Shown: positions 1 to 5,466 of the stretch, piece by piece
Layout: every line of letters begins with the position of its first letter
Numbering within the stretch: position 1 is the stretch's first letter
NCBI GenBank assembly: GCA_022561895.1
Contig: JADFQH010000135.1
Location: forward strand, 1 to 7,916
Length of the DNA stretch: 7,916 nt
Origin: Methanobacteriota archaeon
GTDB taxonomy: Archaea; Halobacteriota; Halobacteria; Halobacteriales; Halalkalicoccaceae
Direction: 5' to 3'
Program-made: the position numbers and the translations under genes
Notes under the pieces: generated by a model
Seen by the model: only the letters and a program-made list of their open reading frames with translations
What the model was told of the DNA's origin: nothing
The model's database searches: none

Positions 1-160
1 CCTCGCGTTCGAGCAGGGAGAGTTCGGTGGCGTGCTCGCGGAGGAGCTGGCGAGCAATGGCGGGATGTTCGCCGCCAGCGTATTCGACGATCTCCTCGGG
101 ATCGATCGGCCGGACGTTTCTCAGGTATTTCGCGGTGTCGAGGATCGCCTCGCGGCTCAT
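1..160 (-). CDS. N-terminal fragment of a conserved haloarchaeal protein, possibly an Rsm22-like SAM methyltransferase (partial)
   Basis: Only the first 53 codons are inside the window; the gene continues past position 1. The ATG at 160-158 overlaps the tyrA stop as ATGA, so the two genes are probably translationally coupled. The visible peptide starts MSREAILDTAKYLRNVRPID and continues with a helical, charged stretch through an HPAIARQLLREHA segment, with no signal peptide or membrane segment. The pattern of 'AKYLRNVRPIDPEEI' followed by an 'HPA..RQ.LRE' helix reminds me of the N-terminal region of haloarchaeal class I methyltransferases annotated as small ribosomal subunit Rsm22 family. That match is from memory, and the catalytic domain lies outside the window. 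The reading frame and start are well supported; the function is tentative. Confidence 0.6.
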   Translation of the reverse strand, partial: MSREAILDTAKYLRNVRPIDPEEIVEYAGGEHPAIARQLLREHATELSLLERE

Positions 161-912
161 CTGCCGGCCTCGCGGGACTGTCCGGTACCCGCCTCGTGGT
201 ACAGCCGCTCGAACGCTTCATAGTCGGCCTCGGCGAGATCGACGGCTGCCTCCGCAACATCCACCGATCCGGGAAACGTCGCTTGAATATCCGCATAGAC
301 CCGCGGATTGCCCTCGGTCACCGTCTCGACGAGCGAGAACAGCTCGCGCGAAACGGGCGTCTCGAATCCATCAGGAATCTCGGCGGCGGCGAGTCCGAAG
401 GCGAGGATCGCCGCGTGGGCCTTCGTCTGAATCGTCTCCATCGCCCGGTCGTGTTCCTCCGGCGTAGTCTCGACGGGGGTGTTTCCCGCCTCCCGAAGAC
501 GCTCACGGAGCCACCCGGCGACCGGTCCCTCGCCGGCGACGATCGGGACGTTGCCGGGGGCGTTTTCCAGGGAAAAGAGCGGGTGGAGACTGATTCGTTC
601 GCGCTCGGGGGCGTGTGCTTCCATCGCCTCGATCGGCTCGCGCATCACGCCGCTGACGTCGGCGATCGCCAGATCCGCAAGCGGCGCGTACAGGGAGATC
701 GCCCGCTCGACCGCCGGGATCGGGACCGCGAGACAGACCAGATCGAACCGTTCTGCGGTTCGCTCCGAGAGCGTCCGCCCACCGACCGCCTCGGCCGCCT
801 CGCGGGCGACTTCCTCCTCGCGGTCCACGAAGGCGATCGCCGTCTCCGGGCCGGTGATCACCTCGCCGAACCAGCGACCCATCGCGCCCGCGCCCACGAT
901 CAGTACGTCCAT
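157..912 (-). CDS. tyrA: Prephenate dehydrogenase (TyrA)
   Basis: Oxidative decarboxylation of prephenate to 4-hydroxyphenylpyruvate in tyrosine biosynthesis; cytosolic. The 251-residue protein opens with a Rossmann dinucleotide fold, GAGAMGRW at residues 7-14, and an acidic residue (D30) at the end of the second strand, which suggests NAD rather than NADP. DVSGVM at 85-90 matches the conserved DV.S.K-type strand. SLHPLFS at 108-114 carries the expected catalytic histidine (H110). The helical dimerisation region has the family pattern PEEHDR (151-156) followed by Q162 and H166. It is short compared with many bacterial enzymes and has no chorismate mutase or ACT domain, so no built-in feedback domain is visible. 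The ATG at 912 is preceded by a Shine-Dalgarno-like GGAGGT only 2 nt away. The stop overlaps the next gene as ATGA. Transcription probably starts within the dyad repeat at 972-1014. Confidence 0.93.
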   Translation of the reverse strand: MDVLIVGAGAMGRWFGEVITGPETAIAFVDREEEVAREAAEAVGGRTLSERTAERFDLVCLAVPIPAVERAISLYAPLADLAIADVSGVMREPIEAMEAHAPERERISLHPLFSLENAPGNVPIVAGEGPVAGWLRERLREAGNTPVETTPEEHDRAMETIQTKAHAAILAFGLAAAEIPDGFETPVSRELFSLVETVTEGNPRVYADIQATFPGSVDVAEAAVDLAEADYEAFERLYHEAGTGQSREAGR

Positions 913-923
913 CGACCTCCCTT
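913..923 (-). promoter_or_regulatory. Shine-Dalgarno-like site for tyrA
   Basis: Read on the minus strand, AAAGGGAGGTCG lies directly before the ATG. The GGAGGT core complements the 3' end of 16S rRNA but sits only 2 nt from the start codon. It implies a leadered tyrA transcript, unlike several neighbours that have leaderless geometry. Confidence 0.5.
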
Positions 924-971
924 TACTCAGCCGGGGAAAAAGGCGTTCGCATACGCGCTGCTGGACGGTTC

Positions 972-1014
972 ATAAGGACGGTTGTATAGGGATTATCGTT
1001 ACACCCGTCCTTAT
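972..1014. promoter_or_regulatory. 43-bp dyad repeat upstream of tyrA, candidate operator or hairpin
   Basis: ATAAGGACGG (972-981) is the exact reverse complement of CCGTCCTTAT (1005-1014). After one mismatch the symmetry continues as TGTA (983-986) and TACA (1000-1003) about the same centre at 993, giving 14 of 15 paired positions per arm. On the minus strand a TATA-like TATACA (988-983) lies inside the dyad, about 75 bp before the tyrA ATG. That would give a leader of roughly 48 nt containing the tyrA Shine-Dalgarno. GGACGGTT is also directly repeated at 963-970 and 976-983. The site could bind a repressor of tyrA. It also lies 22 bp past the stop of the zinc-ribbon gene, so it could instead form that transcript's 3' hairpin. 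Confidence 0.55.
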
Positions 1015-1035
1015 CAGGACGCCTCGGAACGAGCG

Positions 1036-1140
1036 CTACGCGGCCAGCGTTCGTTCGCGTGACCTGACGTACCCACACTCGACACAGGTCTCATAGCCCT
1101 GCACGTTCGCCAGTCGGTCGCCACACTCCGGACAGTTCAT
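1036..1140 (-). CDS. Small CPxCG-type zinc-ribbon protein, 34 residues
   Basis: Reading the minus strand from the ATG at 1140-1138 gives a 34-residue ORF ending in TAG. It begins MNCPECGDRL and carries two knuckles: CPEC at residues 3-6 and CVEC at 19-22, each followed by glycine. The four cysteines are spaced for one zinc ion (C3, C6, C19, C22), and the intervening and trailing residues are charged. Haloarchaea are known to carry many such one-domain zinc-finger microproteins, mostly of unknown role, with some linked to motility, biofilm or stress. A TATA-like TTTATA sits 26-27 bp before the start, and a purine-rich GGAGGGG lies just before the ATG. The gene follows the M24 peptidase on the same strand with a 60-bp gap, so it has its own promoter but might also be read through. 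Its role is not predictable. Confidence 0.82.
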   Translation of the reverse strand: MNCPECGDRLANVQGYETCVECGYVRSRERTLAA

Positions 1141-1163
1141 ACCCCTCCCTCGATTCGACAGTC

Positions 1164-1169
1164 TATAAA
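1164..1169 (-). promoter_or_regulatory. TATA box of the zinc-ribbon gene
   Basis: The minus-strand hexamer TTTATA matches the haloarchaeal TATA consensus. Its centre is 26.5 bp from the A of the ATG at 1140, which places the transcription start at or next to the start codon. A purine-rich Shine-Dalgarno-like run is also present at 1141-1151, so leaderless versus short-leader initiation is undecided. Confidence 0.6.
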
Positions 1170-1200
1170 GATGGGTACGACGATAGACGAATTTCGAGCA

Positions 1201-2352
1201 CTAGATGACGAACCCCTCGGGGTACTCCGTGAGATTCTCGTACCCGTTCTCGGTGACGACAACGAGATCCTCGATTCGAATCCCTCCGACATCCGGATCA
1301 TAGAGTCCGGGCTCCACAGTTACAACGTGGCCCGGTTCCAACTCCGCGCCGCCGGGCGAAAGTCGCGGGAGTTCGTGCACGTCGAGACCGATTCCATGCC
1401 CCGTCGAGTGGATAAAGCCCGTCTCGGTCGAAGGATTTTCTCTGAGCGTTGGCAGGCCCGCCCCCTCGTAGACTTCGCAGGCGGCGTTGTGAACGTGTTC
1501 CCCTGTTGTGCCGGGTTCGATCGCGTCGAGGGCGGCCTTTTTGGCTTCGGCGGTGAGATCGTACCACTCGCTGGCTGTTTCGCTCGGTTCACCGACCGAG
1601 AACGTCCGAGTCATATCGGCGTGGTAGTTGCTCTCCTTGCTTCGGGGGAAGATGTCGATGACGATGGTTTCACCCGCTTCGAGCGGGCCACTGCCTCGAT
1701 CGTGTGGGTCGGCGGCGTCCGCTCCACAGGAAACGATCGTCTCGTCGAGTGCGTGATCGCGCCGGAGGAGTTCGATCTCAATTTCTCTCCGAACGCGCTC
1801 GCTGGTCAGGGGTTCGCCGTCGTAGCGGAGCAGGCCGTCCTCGACAGTAGCCTCCCGGAGCAGGGTTTCTGCGCGCTCCATCGCCCGCTCGTTCGCGCGT
1901 TGGGCAGTTCGAATGTGCTCGATCTCCTCGTCGGTTTTGACCGCGCGGATCTCGGTGAGGACGCCGTCGGTCTCAGCTTCGACCGAGAGATCGCGCTCAC
2001 GTAGGCCATCGGCGCTGGCAAGCGGGAACCGGGACGGGACCGAGAGCGAGGAAACGTCGTGATCGGCGAGGAAATCGGCGAGCATTCGGTAGCGTTCTTC
2101 GGTCGAGCCGTACTGGTAGTCGTAGTCGGCGTAGCGCGAGACCGAGTCGGCTCGGCTCTCCTTGTTCGCGCGACCGTATTCGAGACCCGAGACGAGCAGG
2201 TGTGTCTCGCCCGTATACAGGGTGAAAAACGGGTCGTGAGCGTCGAATCTCGAAAGATAGCGCTGATCGGAATCCGAGGAATCGGCGTCGATCAGGTAGC
2301 CGTCGGTGTCGGTATCGAGGAACGAATCGAGATCCGAGAGGTCGGGTTCCAT
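1201..2352 (-). CDS. pepQ: M24 family metallopeptidase (Xaa-Pro dipeptidase/aminopeptidase type)
   Basis: Pita-bread-fold dinuclear metalloprotease, 383 residues from the chosen ATG, probably cleaving Xaa-Pro dipeptides or N-terminal residues ahead of proline in the cytosol. Residues 1 to about 135 form the variable creatinase-like N-terminal domain, and about 140-383 the catalytic domain. All five metal ligands of the family are visible: D233 (VIDIFP), D246 (HADMTRTF), H319 (STGHGIGLD), E347 (TVEPGLY) and E361 (RIEDLV). H217 and H326 (DVHE) match the usual substrate-site histidines. The frame could start at a GTG at 2367. I prefer the ATG at 2352 because homologous haloarchaeal proteins begin near MEPDLS and a TATA box sits 26-27 bp before it. 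No signal peptide is seen. Assignment to PepQ rather than another M24 subgroup is by general similarity. Confidence 0.9.
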   Translation of the reverse strand: MEPDLSDLDSFLDTDTDGYLIDADSSDSDQRYLSRFDAHDPFFTLYTGETHLLVSGLEYGRANKESRADSVSRYADYDYQYGSTEERYRMLADFLADHDVSSLSVPSRFPLASADGLRERDLSVEAETDGVLTEIRAVKTDEEIEHIRTAQRANERAMERAETLLREATVEDGLLRYDGEPLTSERVRREIEIELLRRDHALDETIVSCGADAADPHDRGSGPLEAGETIVIDIFPRSKESNYHADMTRTFSVGEPSETASEWYDLTAEAKKAALDAIEPGTTGEHVHNAACEVYEGAGLPTLRENPSTETGFIHSTGHGIGLDVHELPRLSPGGAELEPGHVVTVEPGLYDPDVGGIRIEDLVVVTENGYENLTEYPEGFVI

Positions 2353-2375
2353 ATCCCGTCTCGACACCGGAGCAC

Positions 2376-2381
2376 AATATA
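2376..2381 (-). promoter_or_regulatory. TATA box of the M24 peptidase gene, at the end of a palindrome arm
   Basis: On the minus strand TATATT is centred 26.5 bp before the ATG at 2352, the spacing for a leaderless start. It overlaps the outer end of the left arm of the compound palindrome at 2378-2459. No Shine-Dalgarno-like sequence lies between it and the ATG. Confidence 0.5.
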
Positions 2382-2459
2382 CTGTTGGCTGTAACTGTGT
2401 ACCGGTTCTCGCACCAACGGTGCGGCGAGAACCTCGAATGACTTACAGCCGACAGTATA
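2378..2459. repeat. 82-bp compound palindrome, MITE-like or structured intergenic element
   Basis: Outer arms TATACTGTTGGCTGTAA (2378-2394) and TTACAGCCGACAGTATA (2443-2459) pair at 16 of 17 positions; the one mismatch is T opposite G. An inner perfect 9-bp stem, GGTTCTCGC (2404-2412) with GCGAGAACC (2425-2433), shares the same centre at 2418.5. An alternative inner hairpin CGCACC-AAC-GGTGCG (2410-2424) is also possible. The unit fills most of the gap between the exporter permease stop and the peptidase start. It has no coding capacity. It could be a miniature inverted-repeat element flanked by a TA target duplication, a transcription terminator hairpin for the exporter operon, or a large operator. 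No transposase is nearby. Confidence 0.7.
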
Positions 2460-2474
2460 ACGGTTCTGTTTGCC

Positions 2475-3272
2475 CTACGCGCCGATGTCGGTGCGGGTGA
2501 ACCGAAATCGTCCAACGAGAACCAGTACGCAGATCGCTCCCAACAGCACCGTCGCTCCAGTGAGGTCGTAGCTCCCCTCGACGAGGATCGCCGTCGGGTC
2601 GTAGTAGTACGTAGGGCTTGCGTAGCCGATCCACTCGAATCCCTCGGCGCTTGCCGAAACCGACTCGATCAGAAAAAGGACGAACACGAGGGCGATGGCG
2701 ATTCGCTTTGCCACGTCCGCCCGGCTGAGGAGAACGGAAAGTACGAGTCCGATCGCCCCGCAGGCGAGCAGGTAGGGGATCGAGAGCAGATGGACCATCG
2801 CCAGATCAAGCGGGGAAATCGACTGGCCGATGGCGAGCACTCCAAAGAAGACGACGAGGGGAACGACGATGTTGAGCGCGAGGATCGGAACCAGAAGTGA
2901 AAGAAACTTCTCGCCGAGGACGCGCGAGCGGGAGACTGGGAGCGAAAGGATGAGATCCATCCGGTCGCGTTCGACATCGCTTGCGATCAGCCCGCCCGCG
3001 CTGTAAGCGAAGTAGAGTCCCAGTAAGAGAAGCCAGACGAACTGGTAGATCTCGACGGCGAGAAACCCCTCGATCGTACTGAGGGTGGCGATCCCGAACG
3101 CTTCTTGCACTGCTGGTGGATAGGCCTCAAGCATGGCGTCGATATCCACGTCCGCTCCGTCGAGCGACGGGAAGAAGGCGACGAAGGCGAGCGAGAGGAG
3201 CGCGATCCCCACCGTGAGCGCGGCGGTTCCTTTGCTCCGCTTTTCGGCTTCGTATCGAGCGATATCAAGCAT
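2475..3272 (-). CDS. ABC-2 type transporter permease subunit
   Basis: Integral membrane half of an ABC exporter, 265 residues. About six membrane segments can be read: roughly 18-35, 72-97, 122-146, 156-182, 190-207 and 238-254. After the second segment comes the cytoplasmic signature of this family, ERDRMDLILSLPVSRSRVLG (101-120), the coupling region that contacts the ATPase. The loop after the first segment is acidic and probably extracellular. The ATG at 3272 overlaps the ATPase stop by 8 bp (ATGCTTGA), so the two subunits are translated in tandem and presumably form a 2+2 complex. The substrate cannot be deduced; relatives export drugs, peptides, lipids or sodium. Control by the divergent TetR-family gene suggests an inducible efflux function. 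Confidence 0.88.
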   Translation of the reverse strand: MLDIARYEAEKRSKGTAALTVGIALLSLAFVAFFPSLDGADVDIDAMLEAYPPAVQEAFGIATLSTIEGFLAVEIYQFVWLLLLGLYFAYSAGGLIASDVERDRMDLILSLPVSRSRVLGEKFLSLLVPILALNIVVPLVVFFGVLAIGQSISPLDLAMVHLLSIPYLLACGAIGLVLSVLLSRADVAKRIAIALVFVLFLIESVSASAEGFEWIGYASPTYYYDPTAILVEGSYDLTGATVLLGAICVLVLVGRFRFTRTDIGA

Positions 3273-4245
3273 CGGCGACCTCCTCTCTCGGAGTGGCGAC
3301 CGGTTCGGCGTCGGCCGGTTCCTCGCTCTCGCCGTAGTAGTGCATGAACACGTCTTCGAGGGGTGGTTCGCCGATCTCGATATCGGTCACGTCGTGACCC
3401 GCGAGGTGGGAGAGGAGCGCATTGTACTCGCCGGTGTAAGTGAACTGAAAGCCGTCTGCGAGTGCGTGGAGATCGACCATTCCTTCCGTCGTGAACTCCG
3501 TTTCGGAAAGCTCATCGGCCAGTCGGAGCCGCACCCGCTTGCCGCCGCGGTTCAGCAGGCTATCAACGTCTTCGAGCGCGACCAACCGACCGTCTCTGAG
3601 AATGGCGACGCGATCGCAGACCTGCCGAACTTCGCCAAGAACGTGCGAGGAGAAGAAAAGCGTCGTGCCACGACCGCGTTCATCTCTGAGGAACTCGTGA
3701 AACACCTCCTGTTTCAGCGGGTCAAGCCCTGAAGTCGGTTCGTCCATGATCACGAGATCCGGATCGTGCATGAACGCCTGAACGATCCCGAGCATTCGCT
3801 CGTTGCCCGTCGAGTACTCTCTGATTTTGCGTTCGACCGGCGGGTCGAAGAGTTCCAAAAGCTCCTCGCGCCGACTATCGCCCTTGATCGAGGCGTGATA
3901 GTCGAGCACCCGTCTCCCGGTGAGTCCCTCGTCGAACGCCAGATCCGCGGGGAGATAGCCGATCCGTTTTTTCGCCTCGATCAGTGCGCCCTCGTCGCGA
4001 ACGTCCGCGCCGAGAACTCTCCCTGTGCCGTCGGTGGGCGAGAGCAGCCCCAAAAGAGTGCGAATCGTCGTCGTCTTTCCCGCGCCGTTCGGGCCGAGAA
4101 AACCGAAGATCTCGCCCTCGTTCACTTCGAAGGAAAGCGAGTCGATGGCGAGCACTTCGTTGGACTGCGTCCGACTGCCGGGAAGGTGAACTCTCGTGCC
4201 CTTCCCGTAGCGTTTCGTCAGCCCATCCAGTGAAATCGCTGCCAT
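3265..4245 (-). CDS. ABC transporter ATP-binding protein
   Basis: Nucleotide-binding subunit, 326 residues, working with the permease encoded directly after it. Visible motifs in order: Walker A GPNGAGKTT (51-59); a GYLPAD segment (96-101) in the Q-loop region, with no glutamine; a diverged signature YSTGNERM (144-151) in place of LSGGQ; Walker B LVIMDE (164-169) with the catalytic glutamate E169; the D-loop SGLD (172-175); and the switch histidine H201. The C-terminal extension of about 90 residues contains PPLEDVFMHYYG (294-305), typical of exporter ATPases of the CcmA/DRA type, and ends in an acidic tail. A loop at about 16-30 between the first two strands is longer than in short ATPases. 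The ATG at 4245 has a TATA-like CTATAG centred 25.5 bp upstream, consistent with leaderless transcription. Confidence 0.94.
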   Translation of the reverse strand: MAAISLDGLTKRYGKGTRVHLPGSRTQSNEVLAIDSLSFEVNEGEIFGFLGPNGAGKTTTIRTLLGLLSPTDGTGRVLGADVRDEGALIEAKKRIGYLPADLAFDEGLTGRRVLDYHASIKGDSRREELLELFDPPVERKIREYSTGNERMLGIVQAFMHDPDLVIMDEPTSGLDPLKQEVFHEFLRDERGRGTTLFFSSHVLGEVRQVCDRVAILRDGRLVALEDVDSLLNRGGKRVRLRLADELSETEFTTEGMVDLHALADGFQFTYTGEYNALLSHLAGHDVTDIEIGEPPLEDVFMHYYGESEEPADAEPVATPREEVADA

Positions 4246-4259
4246 GCGTCATCTACACT

Positions 4260-4326
4260 CTATGACTCTATAGCTATTTCGGTCATAGAGTCATGAATAG
4301 CGAACGAATTGGTTATCAAGTCATAG
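4260..4326. promoter_or_regulatory. Shared promoter and candidate TetR operator between exporter and regulator
   Basis: ATGACTCTAT (4262-4271) and ATAGAGTCAT (4285-4294) are perfect 10-bp inverted repeats with a 13-bp spacer. The heptamer GTCATAG occurs at 4282-4288 and 4320-4326, and inverted (CTATGAC) at 4260-4266. A self-complementary CTATAG (4268-4273) at the edge of the left arm is placed as the TATA box of the exporter operon, 25.5 bp before its ATG, and can serve the regulator on the other strand. Repeats lying on the TATA box in a divergent TetR arrangement fit autoregulation and repression of the exporter. Confidence 0.65.
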
Positions 4327-4340
4327 CTCGAAAACGAGGT

Positions 4341-4955
4341 ATGCGGGGGTTCGATGACACGGAGCGTGCACGGATCGAAGCGGAGTTGATCGAGACAGGT
4401 CGGAAGCTACTGCTTCGTTACGGACCGAAGAAGACGAACGTGGCGGACATCACGGAGCCGGTGGGGATCGCAAAGAGCACGTTCTATCGGTTTTTCGACT
4501 CGAAAGCCGAGCTGTATATGGAGATTTATCTGCATGAGGTCGAGGAGTTCACCGACCACGCTCGCTCGAAGTTAGAGGGGGTAGCGACCACCGAGGAGGG
4601 ACTCGAAACGCTCTTTCGGTCGTACACGGGGTGGATCGAGGAGAGCGCGTTCATCCAGCGGATGTTCATCCAGAGCGACTATCAGGAACTCTATCGGACC
4701 ATCCCGGACGAGCGGCTGGCCGAAATTCAGGGCGACGGACTAGAAGCGTTCGAGCCGCTACTCGAAGTGCTCGAAGCGTGTGACGGGGAGCTGGACGACG
4801 ACGTGGATCTGATCAGCTTGTTAGGGATCATGTCCTCGATCGGCTTACTCGTACTGCACCGCGAGGAGTTCGAAGAGTACGATCCCGATTACTACGAGCG
4901 GATCCGGGATCTGCTGATCTCGGCGCTCGCGGGCGGACTCGTGGTCGAGTCGTGA
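4341..4955 (+). CDS. TetR/AcrR family transcriptional regulator
   Basis: DNA-binding repressor of 204 residues. The N-terminal helix-turn-helix covers about residues 10-55; the segment KTNVADITEPVGIAKSTFYR (31-50) contains the turn and recognition helix, followed by FFDSKAELY typical of the family. Residues about 60-200 form an all-helical ligand-binding/dimer domain rich in Asp and Glu, ending in a hydrophobic helix. An upstream in-frame ATG at 4293 would add 16 residues, but it falls inside the operator repeats and too close to the TATA box. The ATG at 4341 gives the usual family start close to helix 1 and is preceded by GAGGT with no spacer. TTATCA about 26 bp upstream could also allow leaderless initiation. 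Divergence from the ABC exporter points to that operon as the target; the ligand is unknown. Confidence 0.92.
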   Translation: MRGFDDTERARIEAELIETGRKLLLRYGPKKTNVADITEPVGIAKSTFYRFFDSKAELYMEIYLHEVEEFTDHARSKLEGVATTEEGLETLFRSYTGWIEESAFIQRMFIQSDYQELYRTIPDERLAEIQGDGLEAFEPLLEVLEACDGELDDDVDLISLLGIMSSIGLLVLHREEFEEYDPDYYERIRDLLISALAGGLVVES

Positions 4956-4956
4956 A

Positions 4957-5388
4957 CTACGTGCCGAGGACCTTCACCTCAACTCGATGAGTTCCTTCGA
5001 GAGTGTCGATCTCGAGTTCCTCAGCAAACCCCTCTCTCGCAGCTTTGCGCCACTCGCGGACGCGCTCTGTGTGTCGCTTGTGATGGAGCTCCGTCGAGTA
5101 CGTCAGGTCGGGATCGGCACGGATCCTCGCTTCGGTGTCTCCGGGTTCCGGATACGGCGGCAGTCGGTTGGCGTCGAAAAGCTCCCTCGGAGCGATGAGG
5201 ATCGGGGCTGGATCGCTCGATGGTTCGTTTGGCCCCGGCACGTGGAGACGGGCACGCATCCGCCCGGCAAACGGCGGTGTGACCCGTAAAACAGGATTGC
5301 TCGCGCTTCGCTCGCTCGCCTCGTAGGCCGAGACTGCGTCCTCGGCGGTGACGGCGATCGAGCGGATAGTTCGAGAATCCGAGGACAT
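4957..5388 (-). CDS. Uncharacterised haloarchaeal protein, 143 residues
   Basis: I do not recognise a functional family. The ATG at 5388 begins MSSDSRTIRSIAV, and the stop lies 1 bp from the stop of the convergent TetR gene. The frame stays open further upstream, but that extension is basic and low-complexity and overlaps aroA in antisense, so it is not believable. Visible parts: an N-terminal strand-helix region (8-30); a segment NPVLRVTPPFAGRMRARLHV (31-50) that looks like a beta hairpin with several arginines; a proline-rich middle (51-83); an HHKRH cluster (102-106) within a charged helix (about 97-125); and a C-terminal strand pair ending in VEVKVLGT. There are no cysteines, signal peptide or membrane segments. 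It is divergent from aroA across 78 bp. The arginine, histidine and lysine clusters could suit nucleic acid or phosphate binding, but this is a guess. Confidence 0.78.
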   Translation of the reverse strand: MSSDSRTIRSIAVTAEDAVSAYEASERSASNPVLRVTPPFAGRMRARLHVPGPNEPSSDPAPILIAPRELFDANRLPPYPEPGDTEARIRADPDLTYSTELHHKRHTERVREWRKAAREGFAEELEIDTLEGTHRVEVKVLGT

Positions 5389-5466
5389 CGTTCGAGGATA
5401 GGCGTCGGCCCTCTTTGCGTTGTCGCCATCGATAGCGTGATACGACGGGGGTGTCTCGCCCTCCGC
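5389..5466. promoter_or_regulatory. Divergent intergenic region upstream of aroA and the uncharacterised gene
   Basis: These 78 bp must hold the promoters of both genes. The only TATA-like element for aroA is the weak TGATAC at 5438-5443, about 26 bp before its ATG. No convincing TATA box is visible on the minus strand. I see no inverted repeats comparable to those in the other intergenic regions. Confidence 0.35.

Noticed and set aside
196..975. Long plus-strand open frame opposite tyrA
   Set aside because: Antisense shadow of a well-supported gene in GC-rich DNA. The translation is arginine-rich, has no recognisable motifs and is unlike the acidic proteins around it.
1171..2004. 277-residue plus-strand open frame opposite the M24 peptidase
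   Set aside because: The opposite strand encodes all five metal ligands of M24 peptidases, and this frame shows no family features.
2353..2367. Alternative GTG start adding 5 residues to the peptidase
   Set aside because: The ATG at 2352 fits the TATA spacing and the usual N-terminus of homologues.
4293..4340. Upstream ATG adding 16 residues to the TetR regulator
   Set aside because: It lies inside the operator-like inverted repeat and too close to the TATA box. The extension does not look like a TetR N-terminus.
5437..5466. GTG start adding 10 residues to aroA
   Set aside because: The added residues are not typical of EPSP synthases; the ATG at 5467 sits just before the first conserved strand.
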